A stretch of DNA of 64,000 nucleotides from Kosakonia oryzae (GCF_001658025.2 NZ_CP014007.2:1488001-1552000), one strand, 5' to 3'; positions 11,298 through 22,632 are shown, numbered from the stretch's first letter. The notes: generated from the sequence alone by a model not told the origin. Made by a program: numbers and translations.

Positions 11298-13025
11298 TTA
11301 GCAGATTGTTTTTTCTTCAATGAACTTGTTAACCAGCATCATTAACTCGTCCGTTGTCGGTTGAGCAAGAGCCTGCTCTGCTAACACCTTCGCATCTTCG
11401 AAGTTCGTGTTACGGATAATCTTCTTAATGCGCGGGATAGAAATGGCACTCATACTGAATTCATCCAGACCCATCCCCAGCAACAGAAGTGTAGCACGTT
11501 CATCGCCAGCAAGCTCACCGCACATGCCAGTCCATTTGCCTTCTGCATGAGAAGCATCAATAACTTGCTTGATCAGGGTGAGTACTGACGGTGACATCGG
11601 CTGGTAAAGATGCGAGATCATATCATTACCACGGTCAACTGCCAGGGTGTACTGCGTTAAATCATTGGTACCGATACTAAAGAAATCAACTTCTTTGGCC
11701 AGATGACGAGCAATAGTCGCTGCGGCTGGGGTTTCCACCATCACGCCAATCTCAATGCTTTCGTCAAATGCTTTACCTTCCTGACGAAGTTCCTGTTTGT
11801 AGATTTCGATCTCTTTTTTCAGTGCACGCACTTCTTCAACAGAGATAATCATCGGGAACATAATGCGCAGTTTGCCGAAAGCAGAAGCGCGCAGAATAGC
11901 GCGAACCTGATCGCGCAGGATCTCTTTGCGATCCATTGCGATACGCACGGCACGCCAGCCGAGGAACGGGTTCTCTTCTTTCGGGAAATTCATGTACGGC
12001 AGCTCTTTATCGCCGCCAATGTCCATGGTACGTACAATTACAGCCTGAGAGCCACAGGCTTCAGCTACCGCTTTGTAGGCTTCGAACTGCTCTTCTTCGG
12101 TCGGCAGTGCGTCGCGGTCCATGAACAGGAATTCGGTACGGTACAGGCCAACACCTTCAGCGCCATTGCGCTCTGCGCCCGCGACATCGCGAACAGTACC
12201 GATGTTGGCACAGACTTCAACCTGATGACCATCAAGTGTGATAGCCGGCAGGTCTTTCAGTTTGGCCAGCTCGGCTTTCTCTTCAGCAACCTGAGCCTGC
12301 GCAGCACGCAGGGTTTCGATCTCATCGTCGCTCGGGTTAACGTACACTTTGTTGTTAACCGCATCGAGGATCAGATAGTCGCCGTTTTTCACCTGCGTGG
12401 TGACGCTACCGGTGCCCACAATTGCAGGCAGCTCAAGAGAGCGCGCCATGATGGAGGTGTGGGAAGTGCGGCCACCGATATCGGTGATAAAACCGAGCAC
12501 TTTTTTCAGGTTCAACTGGGCCGTTTCTGACGGGGTCAGATCCGCTGCAACCAGAATGACTTCTTCCTGAATCGCGCTCAGGTCAATGATCGGCATGCCC
12601 AGAATGTTGCGCAGCAGACGCTTACCGATATCGCGCACGTCAGCCGCACGCTCTTTCAGGTATTCGTCATCCAGCTCTTCCAGGGCGGTAGCCTGACCTT
12701 CGATAACTTCATGCGCCGCAGCGTCGGCAGTCATGCTCTTATCTTTAATCAGGGCTATGATTTCCTGCTCCAGCTCCTCATCTTCCAGCAGCATGATGTG
12801 CCCTTCGAAGATGGCTTCTTTTTCTTCACCGAAAGTTTCACCCGCTTTCGTTTTGATCGCTTCAAGCTGTGCCGATGCCTTGGCACGACCGCTCAGAAAA
12901 CGCTCAACTTCCTGGTCAACCTTGTCGGCAGAAACTTTCTTCCGGTCGATGACTATTTCGTCTTCTTTCAGCAGCAGTGCTTTGCCGAAAGCGATACCCG
13001 GGGATGCTAAAATGCCTGAAATCAT
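11298..13025 (-). CDS. ptsI: PTS enzyme I (phosphoenolpyruvate-protein phosphotransferase)
   Basis: Enzyme I autophosphorylates from PEP and passes phosphate to HPr, starting sugar uptake by all PTS systems. The 575 residues equal E. coli. The active His189 is in [13 protein letters not shown], followed by the PEP-binding TIM-barrel domain with [22 protein letters not shown], the signature [19 protein letters not shown] and the active-site Cys in GMCGELAGD. It lies between ptsH and crr in the usual operon. Confidence 0.98.
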   Translation of the reverse strand: MISGILASPGIAFGKALLLKEDEIVIDRKKVSADKVDQEVERFLSGRAKASAQLEAIKTKAGETFGEEKEAIFEGHIMLLEDEELEQEIIALIKDKSMTADAAAHEVIEGQATALEELDDEYLKERAADVRDIGKRLLRNILGMPIIDLSAIQEEVILVAADLTPSETAQLNLKKVLGFITDIGGRTSHTSIMARSLELPAIVGTGSVTTQVKNGDYLILDAVNNKVYVNPSDDEIETLRAAQAQVAEEKAELAKLKDLPAITLDGHQVEVCANIGTVRDVAGAERNGAEGVGLYRTEFLFMDRDALPTEEEQFEAYKAVAEACGSQAVIVRTMDIGGDKELPYMNFPKEENPFLGWRAVRIAMDRKEILRDQVRAILRASAFGKLRIMFPMIISVEEVRALKKEIEIYKQELRQEGKAFDESIEIGVMVETPAAATIARHLAKEVDFFSIGTNDLTQYTLAVDRGNDMISHLYQPMSPSVLTLIKQVIDASHAEGKWTGMCGELAGDERATLLLLGMGLDEFSMSAISIPRIKKIIRNTNFEDAKVLAEQALAQPTTDELMMLVNKFIEEKTIC

Positions 13026-13075
13026 AACCCTACCTTTACTTGTGACTGATCTTGAAAAGAACTGGTAAGTAAAAC

Positions 13076-13333
13076 TTACTCGAGCTCTGCCATCAGCTTA
13101 ACCAGATGTTCTACTGCTTTTTGCTCGTCTTCGCCTTCAGCGGTCAACGTCACAACAGTACCTTGAGTCAGGCCCAGAGTTTGCAGTTTGAACAGGCTTT
13201 TTGCGCTGGCGCTTTTACCGTTGGAAGTCACAGTGATTTCAGAAGAGAAGCCTTTCGCTTCTTTAACAAACTGAGCAGCAGGGCGGGTGTGCAGACCGTT
13301 CGGAGCGGTAATAGTTACTTCTTGCTGGAACAT
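13076..13333 (-). CDS. ptsH: phosphocarrier protein HPr
   Basis: The 85-residue HPr relays phosphate from Enzyme I to sugar-specific IIA proteins. The phosphorylated His15 sits in [11 protein letters not shown]; Ser46 is present (KSLFKL), although enteric bacteria lack the Gram-positive HPr kinase. It is the first gene of ptsHI-crr and is nearly identical to E. coli HPr. Confidence 0.98.
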   Translation of the reverse strand: MFQQEVTITAPNGLHTRPAAQFVKEAKGFSSEITVTSNGKSASAKSLFKLQTLGLTQGTVVTLTAEGEDEQKAVEHLVKLMAELE

Positions 13334-13501
13334 TGTATTTCCCCAACTTATAGGTTTAGTGTTGTGGAACTAAAGTCTAGCCTGGAGGCTTGACTTTAGC
13401 CTGTATTGTTAGCGCCGACGCAACGGGAAAAGGTACAGAAGTTCACCTGTGCTGTCCGGCGTGGGTGCTTCTGGCCGTTGACGTTTCGCTCGTCATTAAA
13501 C

Positions 13502-13537
13502 ATTATGCCGCGAAAGCCAGAATTGAACCAAATCATA
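13502..13537 (-). promoter_or_regulatory. ptsH distal promoter with CRP-like site
   Basis: On the minus strand a CATAAT hexamer (13502-13507) serves as a likely -10. About 22 bp upstream is the centre of TATGATTTGGTTCAAT (13522-13537), which keeps the TGA-N6-TCA core of a CRP site. The arrangement resembles the CRP-activated P0 promoter of E. coli ptsH. A second promoter closer to the gene (13340-13400) is expected but not placed with confidence. Confidence 0.55.
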
Positions 13538-13663
13538 AAATCGATTCAGCAGTCTGAAAACTTACTTCGATTAATTTCGCGCTTCAAAATAAATGTGATG
13601 GTTAAATACCAGACCAGGAGTTTTCAAGCAATGCCAGGAGGGTTGAAAATTTGATATACGCCA

Positions 13664-13692
13664 CAAAAAAGCACCTCGACGGGTGCTTTTTT
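13664..13692. terminator. terminator after cysK
   Basis: AAAAAAGCACC and GGGTGCTTTTTT flank a TCGAC loop just beyond the cysK stop. On the minus strand it reads as a GC stem followed by a U tract; its symmetry also lets it insulate the ptsH control region. Confidence 0.9.
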
Positions 13693-13714
13693 GCGCTTTA
13701 TTTACAATCTGGCA

Positions 13715-14686
13715 TCACTGTTGCAATTCTTTTTCAGTGAAAAGATCGGCAAACAAAGCGGTGCTCAAATAACGCTCGCCTGAAGACGGAAGGATAACCA
13801 CAATGTTCTTGTTGGTAAAGGCTTCATCTTCCTGCAGCTTCAGCGCTGCGGCAACGGCTGCACCGGAAGAGATACCTGCCAGAATACCTTCTTCTTCCAT
13901 CAGACGACGCGCAGTGCTGATCGCCTCTTCGTTGGTGACCTTAACCACTTTATCGATCACTTTCATATCCAGGTTGGCAGGGATAAAACCGGCACCGATA
14001 CCCTGAATTTTATGCGGGCCAGGCTTCAGCTCCTCGCCAGCCAGCGCCTGAGAAATAACAGGTGAATCAGCCGGTTCAACCGCGACAGAAATCAGATCTT
14101 TTTTCCCTTTGGTGTTTTTAATAAAGCGCGTCACGCCTGTCAGCGTACCGCCGGTACCCACGCCGGAGACGAAAACATCGACCTGACCATCGGTGTCTTC
14201 CCAGATTTCCGGGCCGGTGGTTTTTTCGTGAATTTCCGGGTTTGCCGGGTTGCTGAACTGCTGAAGCAGCAGATATTTCGCCGGATCGCTGGCGACAATT
14301 TCTTCCGCTTTCTGAATGGCACCTTTCATGCCTTTCGCGCCTTCGGTCAGAACCAGATTCGCGCCCAGTGCTTTCAGCAGCTTACGGCGTTCAATACTCA
14401 TGGTTTCCGGCATGGTCAGCGTCAGTTTGTAGCCGCGAGCGGCGGCAACGTACGCCAGAGCGATACCGGTGTTACCGCTGGTGGGTTCAACCAGCTCGAC
14501 GCCTGGCTTCAGTACACCGCGTTTTTCGGCATCCCAAATCATATTGGCACCGATACGGCATTTTACACTGAAGCTTGGGTTGCGGGATTCGACCTTAGCC
14601 AGGATACGTCCGTTACCGATGCGGTTCAGTCGAACCAGCGGCGTATGACCAATCGTCAACGAGTTGTCTTCAAAAATCTTACTCAT
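13715..14686 (-). CDS. cysK: cysteine synthase A (O-acetylserine sulfhydrylase A)
   Basis: CysK joins O-acetylserine and sulfide to make cysteine; it also binds SAT and acts as a partner for some contact-dependent toxins (family knowledge). The PLP Lys42 is in [11 protein letters not shown], the substrate loop is [15 protein letters not shown], and the protein ends with the conserved [13 protein letters not shown] start at 14686 ([13 protein letters not shown]), giving the E. coli length of 323 residues; an in-frame ATG 54 bp upstream is not supported. It lies downstream of cysZ in the same direction with its own upstream region. Confidence 0.97.
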   Translation of the reverse strand: MSKIFEDNSLTIGHTPLVRLNRIGNGRILAKVESRNPSFSVKCRIGANMIWDAEKRGVLKPGVELVEPTSGNTGIALAYVAAARGYKLTLTMPETMSIERRKLLKALGANLVLTEGAKGMKGAIQKAEEIVASDPAKYLLLQQFSNPANPEIHEKTTGPEIWEDTDGQVDVFVSGVGTGGTLTGVTRFIKNTKGKKDLISVAVEPADSPVISQALAGEELKPGPHKIQGIGAGFIPANLDMKVIDKVVKVTNEEAISTARRLMEEEGILAGISSGAAVAAALKLQEDEAFTNKNIVVILPSSGERYLSTALFADLFTEKELQQ

Positions 14687-14831
14687 AGCCTGTCCTGTCC
14701 TTAACTGTATGAAATTTGGGAACCACCTCAGCATACGCACTTACCCGTGATGGGGAAGTAAAGAAATCGCATATCTATATGCTGAGGTGAAATAATGGTT
14801 ACCAGTATGGAATAAGAAACGGAATAATTCC
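14687..14831 (-). promoter_or_regulatory. cysK upstream control region with inverted repeat
   Basis: The 145-bp gap between cysZ and cysK holds a perfect 11-bp inverted repeat, ACCTCAGCATA (14725-14735) and TATGCTGAGGT (14778-14788), 42 bp apart. On the minus strand the first copy reads TATGCTGAGGT and its TATGCT could be the cysK -10. In E. coli this region binds CysB; whether the repeat is the binding site is my inference. Confidence 0.45.
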
Positions 14832-15593
14832 TTAACGCCAGGCGGCGTGTTTTTCACGATAGCAATCGACCCACATTGCTGTCGCGCCACACACGGCTAC
14901 GGGCATGACTACCAGGTTAAGTACAGGGATCATCGTGAATAAGCTGGTCAACGCGCCAAATTGCATATTGATGATTTTGCGTTCACGTAGAGCAATGCGC
15001 ATCGCTTTGAACGGGACTTTATGGTTATCGAACGGGTAATCGCAGTACTGAATCGCCAGCATCCATGCGCTGAAGAGGAACCATAATACCGGTGCCACGG
15101 TTTGCCCAATGCCAGGGATAAAGTAGAGGATAAGCAGAAGAAGCGCGCGCGGTAAATACCAGGCCAGCTTTTGCCACTCGCGCTTCATAATCCGCGGTAC
15201 ATCTTTCAGCACACCAAAAACGCCGACATCCGGCGGCGTCGCGCCCGTTAAACGCGCTTCCAGCTGTTCAGCGAGCAGGCCATTAAACGGCGCCGCAATC
15301 CAGTTGGCCAGCGTAGAGAAAAAGTAACCAAGCACCAGCAAAATGGAGATCACCACGATCGGCCATAACAGATAGCTCAACCACTGTAGCCAGTCGGGCA
15401 CATGGCTCATTAATGAAGGGATCCAGACATCGAGACGGGAAAACAGCCACCAGAAAGCGCCGCCCATCAAGACGATATTGACCAGCAATGGCAGAATGAC
15501 AAAGCGACGAATGCCTGGCAGCGTGACCAGTTTCCAGCCCTGGGTAAAATAAAAGAGGCCACTATGTGCAGTGCCCTGGGACGATGAAACCAT
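14832..15593 (-). CDS. cysZ: sulfate transporter CysZ
   Basis: An inner membrane protein for sulfate uptake (proton-coupled sulfate channel family). The 253 residues contain paired helices, with conserved [42 protein letters not shown] and [19 protein letters not shown] motifs. It is divergent from zipA and upstream of cysK, as in E. coli. It complements CysPTWA as a second route for sulfate. Confidence 0.96.
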   Translation of the reverse strand: MVSSSQGTAHSGLFYFTQGWKLVTLPGIRRFVILPLLVNIVLMGGAFWWLFSRLDVWIPSLMSHVPDWLQWLSYLLWPIVVISILLVLGYFFSTLANWIAAPFNGLLAEQLEARLTGATPPDVGVFGVLKDVPRIMKREWQKLAWYLPRALLLLILYFIPGIGQTVAPVLWFLFSAWMLAIQYCDYPFDNHKVPFKAMRIALRERKIINMQFGALTSLFTMIPVLNLVVMPVAVCGATAMWVDCYREKHAAWR

Positions 15594-15738
15594 AATCTGG
15601 CTATACTCCTTTTCTAATGATCCGCGAACGGCAGCTTATAATATTCATCCGGGTGGCGAAACCTGTTCAGAAATGTTCGAAAAAACAGCAAAAAGCACAA
15701 TTTAGTTCATCTTTATGCGGTGAAACCCACGAGCACAC

Positions 15739-15767
15739 TTGCACTTGACGTAATCGACAAATACTCT
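15739..15767 (+). promoter_or_regulatory. candidate zipA promoter
   Basis: TTGCAC and TACTCT are separated by 17 bp, about 55 bp before the zipA start in the divergent cysZ-zipA region. It is a moderate sigma-70 match found by eye. Confidence 0.4.
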
Positions 15768-15820
15768 TAGTGAGTAAATGTTTGCCGTGGTGGCAAGGTG
15801 TTAGAACAACAGAGAATATA

Positions 15821-16828
15821 ATGATGCAGGATTTGCGTCTGATATTAATCATTGTTGGCGCGATCGCCATAATCGCTTTACTGGTTCACGGTTTCTGGAC
15901 CAGCCGTAAAGAACGTTCGTCAATGTTCCGCGATCGCCCATTAAAACGCATGAAGTCGCGACGTGACGACGACGAGTTGGATGACGAGGACATCGATGAC
16001 GACGAAGGCGTGGGTGAAGTTCGCGTTCACAAAGTGAATCACGCGCCGAGATCGGGTAACGATCACGATGCGCCTCGTCAGTCTCCGCAACATCAATATC
16101 AGCCGCCTTACGCGTCGGCGCAGCCACGTCCGTCTGCACCGGTTCAACCCGAAGAGCCACCGCACCCTGCGCCGCAATCCAGGAATCAGCCGCAGCAGCA
16201 TCAGCCAGAGCGTCCGCAAGTGCAGGCACCGGCGTTTGAGCAACAACCTGTTCGCCCAACCGCGCAGCCAGTAGCACCGCAGCAGCACGCACCGCAGTAT
16301 CAAGCGCCGCAGCAACCCCATCATCAGCCACAGCCGCAGGCCCATGAACCTGCGCCGCAACCAGAGCCGGAACCGGTTATCGAAACGCCGCAGGAAAAAC
16401 CGCAGCGCAAAGAAACTGTTATCATCATGAACGTCGCTGCACACCATGGCAGCACGCTCAACGGCGAAGTGCTGCTGAACAGTATTTTGCAGGCCGGGTT
16501 TAAATTTGGCGATATGAGTATTTTCCATCGTCATCTCAGCCCGGACGGCAGCGGCCCGGCACTCTTCAGCCTGGCCAACATGGTTAATCCGGGGACGTTT
16601 GATGTTGAAACGATGGGCGAGCTGACCACGCCTGGCGTCACGATCTTTATGCAGGTGCCATCCTACGGTGACGAACTGCAAAACTTCAAACTGATGCTGC
16701 AATCCGCGCAACATATTGCCGACGAAGTGGGCGGTGTGGTGCTTGACGATCAGCGCCGGATGATGACGCCACAGAAATTGCGTGAATACCAGGATCGTAT
16801 TCGCGAGGTTAAAGACGCCAACGCGTAA
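15821..16828 (+). CDS. zipA: cell division protein ZipA
   Basis: ZipA tethers FtsZ to the inner membrane at the division site. The layout is clear: a short N-terminal membrane anchor ([20 protein letters not shown], residues 6-25), a charged segment with a run of Asp/Glu, a Pro/Gln-rich linker of about 110 residues, and a C-terminal FtsZ-binding domain from [13 protein letters not shown] to REVKDANA. I start at MMQDLRLI (15821), giving 335 residues (E. coli 328); the linker accounts for the difference. A strong terminator follows. Confidence 0.97.
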   Translation: MMQDLRLILIIVGAIAIIALLVHGFWTSRKERSSMFRDRPLKRMKSRRDDDELDDEDIDDDEGVGEVRVHKVNHAPRSGNDHDAPRQSPQHQYQPPYASAQPRPSAPVQPEEPPHPAPQSRNQPQQHQPERPQVQAPAFEQQPVRPTAQPVAPQQHAPQYQAPQQPHHQPQPQAHEPAPQPEPEPVIETPQEKPQRKETVIIMNVAAHHGSTLNGEVLLNSILQAGFKFGDMSIFHRHLSPDGSGPALFSLANMVNPGTFDVETMGELTTPGVTIFMQVPSYGDELQNFKLMLQSAQHIADEVGGVVLDDQRRMMTPQKLREYQDRIREVKDANA

Positions 16829-16855
16829 TGGATTGACCACGAATATCACACTCCA

Positions 16856-16882
16856 GAACCCCCGCCTGTCGGGGGTTTTTTA
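16856..16882 (+). terminator. terminator after zipA
   Basis: AACCCCC pairs with GGGGGTT around GCCTGTC and is followed by a T tract (16876-16881), between zipA and ligA. Confidence 0.88.
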
Positions 16883-16889
16883 TCATTGA

Positions 16890-18917
<2,028 letters not shown>

Positions 18918-19133
18918 ATGGAAAAAGAACAGCTCGTCGACATCGCTAACACCGTGATGCCTTTTGGTAAATATCAGGGGCGACGGCTGATTGATTTGCC
19001 GGAAGAGTATTTGCTGTGGTTCGCCCGGAAAGATGAGTTTCCTGCCGGGCGACTGGGGGAATTGATGCAGATTACCCTGCTTATCAAAACCGAGGGGCTG
19101 AGCCATCTGGTGCAGCCCCTGAAGCGCGGCTAG
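18918..19133 (+). CDS. ypeB: DUF3820 family protein YpeB
   Basis: A 71-residue protein whose ATG directly follows the ligA stop (no spacer), so it is cotranscribed. It matches YpeB, with MPFGKYQGRRLIDLPEEYLLWFARK-type residues shared by the DUF3820 family; related motifs occur in exonuclease-like proteins, but no catalytic role can be stated. Its last four bases overlap the convergent yfeH end. Confidence 0.9.
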   Translation: MEKEQLVDIANTVMPFGKYQGRRLIDLPEEYLLWFARKDEFPAGRLGELMQITLLIKTEGLSHLVQPLKRG

Positions 19134-20116
19134 GCTTTTGCCGCTTCCTGCGCCTGCTGCTCCGTCTGGCGTTTGTAGCGGCGGGCCAGCACGGCGCAAA
19201 CCATTAGCTGGATCTGGTGGAAGATCATCAGCGGCAGCACCATCATGCCAATGACTGAAGTCGGGAAGAGAATGTTCGCCATCGGGATACCGTTGGCGAG
19301 ACTCTTCTTCGAACCGCAGAACACAATGGTAATTTCATCCGCTTTGTTAAAGCCGCATTTCCGCGCCACCAGGATGTTCACCATGATGACAATCGCCAGC
19401 AGTACGAGGCTTGCGACCACGATAAACAGCAGTGAACCGACGCCCACCTTATGCCAGATACCGTTCACCACCGCTTCGCTGAACGCCGAGTAAACCACCA
19501 GCAGAATCGAAGTCTGGTCGGTTTTTGAAATCCATTTTTTATGTTTCGCCACAAATGCGCCGGTCCACGGACGCGACAGGTGACCAAGCACAAACGGCAG
19601 CAGCAATTGCAGCATGATCTTGCCCACTTGTTCGAGGCTGCCCCCGGCACCGTGCAGATTCATCAACAAGCCAACCAGCAACGGCGAGAGGAAGATCCCC
19701 AGCAGGCTGGAGGCCGATGCAGAACAGACGGCAGCAGCAACATTACCGCCCGCCAGTGAGGTAAAGGCAATCGCCGACTGTACTGTCGCAGGCAAAATAC
19801 ACAGATAGAGGAAGCCGGTATACAGCTCCTGGCTGACATTCACCGGCGACCACCAGACAAACAGCACGCCAAGCGCCGGGAAAAGCACAAAGGTGCTGCA
19901 CATTACCCACAGATGCAAACGCCAGTGGCTGCCGCCCGCGATGATCGCTTCGCGAGAGAGTTTCGCACCATGCATAAAAAACAGCAGCGCAATGGCGGCA
20001 GTGGTTAACCCTTCAAAGAAAGGAACAAAACCGCCGCGCGCGGGGAAGAAAGAAGCCAGCAAAACGGTACAGACGAGCGTGAGGGTAAAAGGATCAAGGA
20101 TTCGAAAAAGTTTCAT
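19130..20116 (-). CDS. yfeH: putative bile acid/sodium symporter family protein YfeH
   Basis: A 328-residue membrane protein of the SBF-like family with about ten hydrophobic helices; GGSHWRLHLWVMCSTFVLFP, AFTSLAGGNVAAAVCSASASS and FCGSKKSLANGIPMANILFP are the diagnostic blocks. The substrate is unknown. I use ATG 20116 because AGGAG lies five bases before it; the GTG six bases upstream would overlap that site. It is divergent from the LysR gene yfeR, which often regulates its neighbour. Confidence 0.92.
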   Translation of the reverse strand: MKLFRILDPFTLTLVCTVLLASFFPARGGFVPFFEGLTTAAIALLFFMHGAKLSREAIIAGGSHWRLHLWVMCSTFVLFPALGVLFVWWSPVNVSQELYTGFLYLCILPATVQSAIAFTSLAGGNVAAAVCSASASSLLGIFLSPLLVGLLMNLHGAGGSLEQVGKIMLQLLLPFVLGHLSRPWTGAFVAKHKKWISKTDQTSILLVVYSAFSEAVVNGIWHKVGVGSLLFIVVASLVLLAIVIMVNILVARKCGFNKADEITIVFCGSKKSLANGIPMANILFPTSVIGMMVLPLMIFHQIQLMVCAVLARRYKRQTEQQAQEAAKA

Positions 20117-20205
20117 GTGCACTCCTGAAAGTCGATGCCGCTATTGTGCTTTTTCTGCTTTGAGAAATAAAATTGATTTATTGCATCCATTCATGAATTA
20201 AACAG

Positions 20206-21135
20206 ATGAATTACTCGTTACGTCAGCTACGCGTTTTTGTCACCGTCGCGCAGGCCAGAAGTTTTAGCCGGGCAGGGGACATCATCGGCTTGAGCCAGTC
20301 TGCCGTCAGCCACAGTGTGAAAGAGCTGGAGTTGCAAACCGGCGTGCGTCTTCTCGATCGCACCACCCGTGAAGTGGTGCTGACCGAAGCGGGCCAGCAA
20401 CTGGCTTTGCGGCTGGAACGCTTATTAGATGAGCTTAGCAGCACGCTGCGCGAAGCCGGGCGTGTCGGCCAGCAATTGACCGGCACCGTACGCGTGGCCG
20501 CCAGCCAGACCATTTCCGCGCACCTGATCCCGCAATGCATCGCCAGCAGTAATCAGCGCTATCCGGAGATCGATTTTGTGCTGCATGACAGGCCGCAACA
20601 GTGGGTGCTGGAGAGCATTCGTCAAGGGGAAGTGGATTTTGGCATTGTGATTGATCCCGGTCTGGTGAGCGACTTGCAGAGTGAAGAGATCCTGGAGGAG
20701 CCTTTTTTTCTGCTTTGCCGCAACGATCATCCGTGGGCGCAGCTTGCGGCTGTTCCTTGGTCCGCGCTTGATGGCGCACGCCTGGTGGTACAGGATTATG
20801 CTTCAGGTAGCCGGCCGTTAATTGATGCGGCGTTACAGCATTTTTCCCTGCAAACCGCGATTGTTCAGGAGATCGGACATCCGGCGACGCTGTTTCCGAT
20901 GGTGGAAGCGGGAATTGGTATCAGCATCTTACCGGCGCTGGCATTGCCATTGCCGCAGGGAAGCCAGCTTGCGGTGAAGCGTCTGGTACCGGGGATGCAG
21001 CGAAAAATTATGCTGGTGCGACGGAAGAACCGTTCGTTGTCGGGCGCGGCGCAGGCGCTGTGGGAAGTGGTAAAAGAACAGGCCCGGTGTTTAAACCGGG
21101 TCCGTGAGAACGATCCGCTATTTACTCAGACGTAA
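20206..21135 (+). CDS. yfeR: LysR-family transcriptional regulator YfeR
   Basis: The N-terminal winged helix-turn-helix (residues 1-60: [20 protein letters not shown]...[14 protein letters not shown]) is followed by a LysR substrate-binding domain. It matches E. coli YfeR closely apart from the C-terminus. In Salmonella, YfeR has been linked to osmolarity-responsive control of yfeH (from memory). The 90-bp yfeH-yfeR gap is the likely operator region. The last ten bases overlap the opposite-strand flxA-like gene. Confidence 0.92.
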   Translation: MNYSLRQLRVFVTVAQARSFSRAGDIIGLSQSAVSHSVKELELQTGVRLLDRTTREVVLTEAGQQLALRLERLLDELSSTLREAGRVGQQLTGTVRVAASQTISAHLIPQCIASSNQRYPEIDFVLHDRPQQWVLESIRQGEVDFGIVIDPGLVSDLQSEEILEEPFFLLCRNDHPWAQLAAVPWSALDGARLVVQDYASGSRPLIDAALQHFSLQTAIVQEIGHPATLFPMVEAGIGISILPALALPLPQGSQLAVKRLVPGMQRKIMLVRRKNRSLSGAAQALWEVVKEQARCLNRVRENDPLFTQT

Positions 21136-21488
21136 ATATCAATCGAATGCTCGTCAGAAGGCGGATTCACGCCTTCTGCTTTGCTCTGCTGCTGAGCTTG
21201 CTTCTGTTCAGCTTCCTGCGCTTGTTTGCGCTGAAGCTGAGCCAGCTGTGCCTGCAATTGTTGGATTTGCTGCTGAATCAACTCTTGTTGCTTTTTTTTC
21301 TGTTCTGTCGTGCCGCTACCGCTGGAAATATTTTTCAATTCGTCCGTCAGCTTAGCAATCTGCTGAGTAATACGGCTGATTTGCGAAGATATATCATTAC
21401 TGGCCGACGAACTGCCCGCGCTACTACTCTTGCTACTACTCGTACTACTACTTTGTATCGATGGAGTTGATGTTGTAATGGTGGACAT
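21126..21488 (-). CDS. FlxA-like protein
   Basis: A 120-residue protein: a Ser-rich N-terminal third, then a Gln/Lys-rich coiled coil (about residues 30-100, repeated [12 protein letters not shown]) and a C-terminal IDIYV. E. coli FlxA has the same layout and ends VDIYV, so I assign the FlxA-like family. FlxA is a flagellum-coregulated protein of unknown function. AGGAG precedes the ATG, and a sigma-28 promoter lies just upstream, which independently supports the assignment. Confidence 0.85.
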   Translation of the reverse strand: MSTITTSTPSIQSSSTSSSKSSSAGSSSASNDISSQISRITQQIAKLTDELKNISSGSGTTEQKKKQQELIQQQIQQLQAQLAQLQRKQAQEAEQKQAQQQSKAEGVNPPSDEHSIDIYV

Positions 21489-21517
21489 TGAGCTCTCCTT
21501 TTCGCCTTAAAATAGGG

Positions 21518-21544
21518 TTATCGGCGTAATCAGCGACGACTTGA
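21518..21544 (-). promoter_or_regulatory. sigma-28 (FliA) promoter of the flxA-like gene
   Basis: On the minus strand a perfect GCCGATAA -10 (21518-21525) is preceded by exactly 11 bp and then TCAAGTCG (21537-21544), matching the FliA -35 TAAAGTTT in its TnAAGT positions. The -10 ends 30 bp before the start codon, leaving a short leader with the ribosome-binding site. Confidence 0.85.
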
Positions 21545-21962
21545 ACTGCATTCACTTTTGTTCGCAAAGTAAGCATCGTATCCGGACATTAAGGATAAAT
21601 TATGAATAAAAGTTATCAGGTTTACTTGTTGAAAAGAAAACAGTTTTGATGTTTTTTGATTGCTGTCAGGTGAGTTTTTACTGCTGCTTTAAAGGAAATT
21701 TTAGGGTTTGCCGTTTTGCAGGCTGGAAAAGGCATTCGCCGCCATTGGGTAAAAGAGTGAATCTTTGGGAACTGCAGAAAGCAAAAAAGCGCCGCCAGCG
21801 CCATTTTTACATTGGTGGGTCGTGCAGGATGACTCGCTTCGCTCGGCCTTCGGGCCGTCGCCGCAAGCGGCTCCGTTGTCTCACTACGTTCGACTCGAAC
21901 CTGCCGCAGGTATACTCGTCTCATCCTGAGACTCGCCCTTCGGGCCAACGCTGCGCGTTGTT

Positions 21963-21985
21963 CAAAATTGTTCCCGACAATTTTG
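21963..21985. other. perfect hairpin in the tRNA-Lys downstream repeat region
   Basis: CAAAATTGT and ACAATTTTG are perfect 9-bp arms around TCCCG. It sits in the segment unique to the first repeat unit and has no T tract. Confidence 0.6.
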
Positions 21986-22011
21986 TCGAATCTTCAGGAT
22001 CGGCAGAAAGC

Positions 22012-22038
22012 AAAAAAGCGCCTTTAGGGCGCTTTTTT
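22012..22038. terminator. terminator in the second repeat unit
   Basis: AAAAAAGCGCC and GGGCGCTTTTTT pair around TTTA. It is an exact duplicate of the terminator behind the intact tRNA-Lys. Confidence 0.8.
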
Positions 22039-22167
22039 ACATTGGTGGGTCGTGCAGGATGACTCGCTTCGCTCACCCTTCAGGCCGTCGCCGCAAGCGG
22101 CTCCGTTGTCTCACTACGTTCGACTCGAACCTGCCGCAGGTTCGAATCTTCAGGATCGGCAGAAAGC

Positions 22168-22194
22168 AAAAAAGCGCCTTTAGGGCGCTTTTTT
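22168..22194. terminator. terminator of the Val-Val-Val-Lys tRNA operon
   Basis: AAAAAAGCGCC and GGGCGCTTTTTT form a stem with a TTTA loop five bases beyond the tRNA-Lys CCA; read on the minus strand it ends in a U tract. Confidence 0.9.
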
Positions 22195-22198
22195 ACAT

Positions 22199-22274
22199 TG
22201 GTGGGTCGTGCAGGATTCGAACCTGCGACCAATTGATTAAAAGTCAACTGCTCTACCAACTGAGCTAACGACCC
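22199..22274 (-). tRNA. lysV: tRNA-Lys (anticodon UUU)
   Basis: A 76-nt cloverleaf with encoded CCA. The acceptor starts GGGTCGT, the D loop is AGCTCAGTTGGTAGAGC, the anticodon loop CTTTTAA gives UUU, and the T loop is GGTTCGAATCC. It is last in a four-tRNA operon transcribed away from gltX, the position of lysV in E. coli. Confidence 0.97.
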
Positions 22275-22278
22275 GAAG

Positions 22279-22354
22279 TGGTGGGTGATGACGGGATCGA
22301 ACCGCCGACCCCCTCCTTGTAAGGGAGGTGCTCTCCCAGCTGAGCTAATCACCC
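22279..22354 (-). tRNA. valY: tRNA-Val (anticodon UAC), copy nearest tRNA-Lys
   Basis: A 76-nt cloverleaf with CCA; the anticodon loop CTTACAA gives UAC and the T loop is GGTTCGATCC. It lies only 4 bp before tRNA-Lys. It is identical in sequence to the next two copies. Confidence 0.97.
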
Positions 22355-22394
22355 ACTTCGGTACTTCACTGATAAGAATTCGCTGGCGAGAAAG

Positions 22395-22470
22395 TGGTGG
22401 GTGATGACGGGATCGAACCGCCGACCCCCTCCTTGTAAGGGAGGTGCTCTCCCAGCTGAGCTAATCACCC
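22395..22470 (-). tRNA. valX: tRNA-Val (anticodon UAC), middle copy
   Basis: Identical 76-nt tRNA-Val with encoded CCA, separated from its neighbours by about 40-bp spacers. The period between copies is 116-117 bp. Confidence 0.97.
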
Positions 22471-22511
22471 ACTTCTCATTCTTATCTACACTGCGGGAAC
22501 CACAAAAATCG

Positions 22512-22587
22512 TGGTGGGTGATGACGGGATCGAACCGCCGACCCCCTCCTTGTAAGGGAGGTGCTCTCCCAGCTGAGCTAATCACCC
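22512..22587 (-). tRNA. valU: tRNA-Val (anticodon UAC), promoter-proximal copy
   Basis: First tRNA of the operon, 76 nt with CCA, identical to the two downstream copies. A strong promoter lies 17 bp upstream. Confidence 0.97.
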
Positions 22588-22604
22588 CCGCTGTGTGGAG
22601 TCGC

Positions 22605-22632
22605 ATTATAGGGAGAGTTGAAAATGAGTCAA
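22605..22632 (-). promoter_or_regulatory. promoter of the Val-Val-Val-Lys tRNA operon
   Basis: On the minus strand TTGACT (22627-22632) and a perfect TATAAT (22605-22610) are 16 bp apart, followed by a GC-rich discriminator (GCGAC), typical of stringently controlled stable-RNA promoters. Confidence 0.85.

Larger units (their letters stand above)
21774..22158 (-). repeat. two degenerate tandem copies of the tRNA-Lys 3' end plus terminator (rtT-like)
   Basis: Units begin at about 21774 and 22003, each with GCAGAAAGC, a hairpin, ATTGGTGGGTCGTGCAGGA (the tRNA-Lys 3' end with CCA) and a shared GC-rich segment of about 90 bp. A third GCAGAAAGC at 22159 leads into the intact tRNA-Lys. The R2-to-R3 period is 156 bp and R1-to-R2 is 229 bp because of an extra 90-bp segment. 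The copies lack a tRNA body, so they are not functional tRNAs. The arrangement recalls the 3'-end repeats after E. coli tyrT. Confidence 0.8.

Noticed and set aside
13406-13654. 82-residue frame in the ptsH-cysK gap
   Set aside because: It overlaps the ptsH promoter and CRP-like site, has no ribosome-binding site and no family match.
15941-16849. 302-residue minus-strand frame opposite zipA
   Set aside because: Its Arg/Leu-rich composition mirrors the Pro/Gln-rich ZipA linker; it is a shadow.
21774-22158. Extra tRNA-Lys genes
   Set aside because: Only the 3' end is repeated; the anticodon arm, D arm and 5' acceptor strand are missing.
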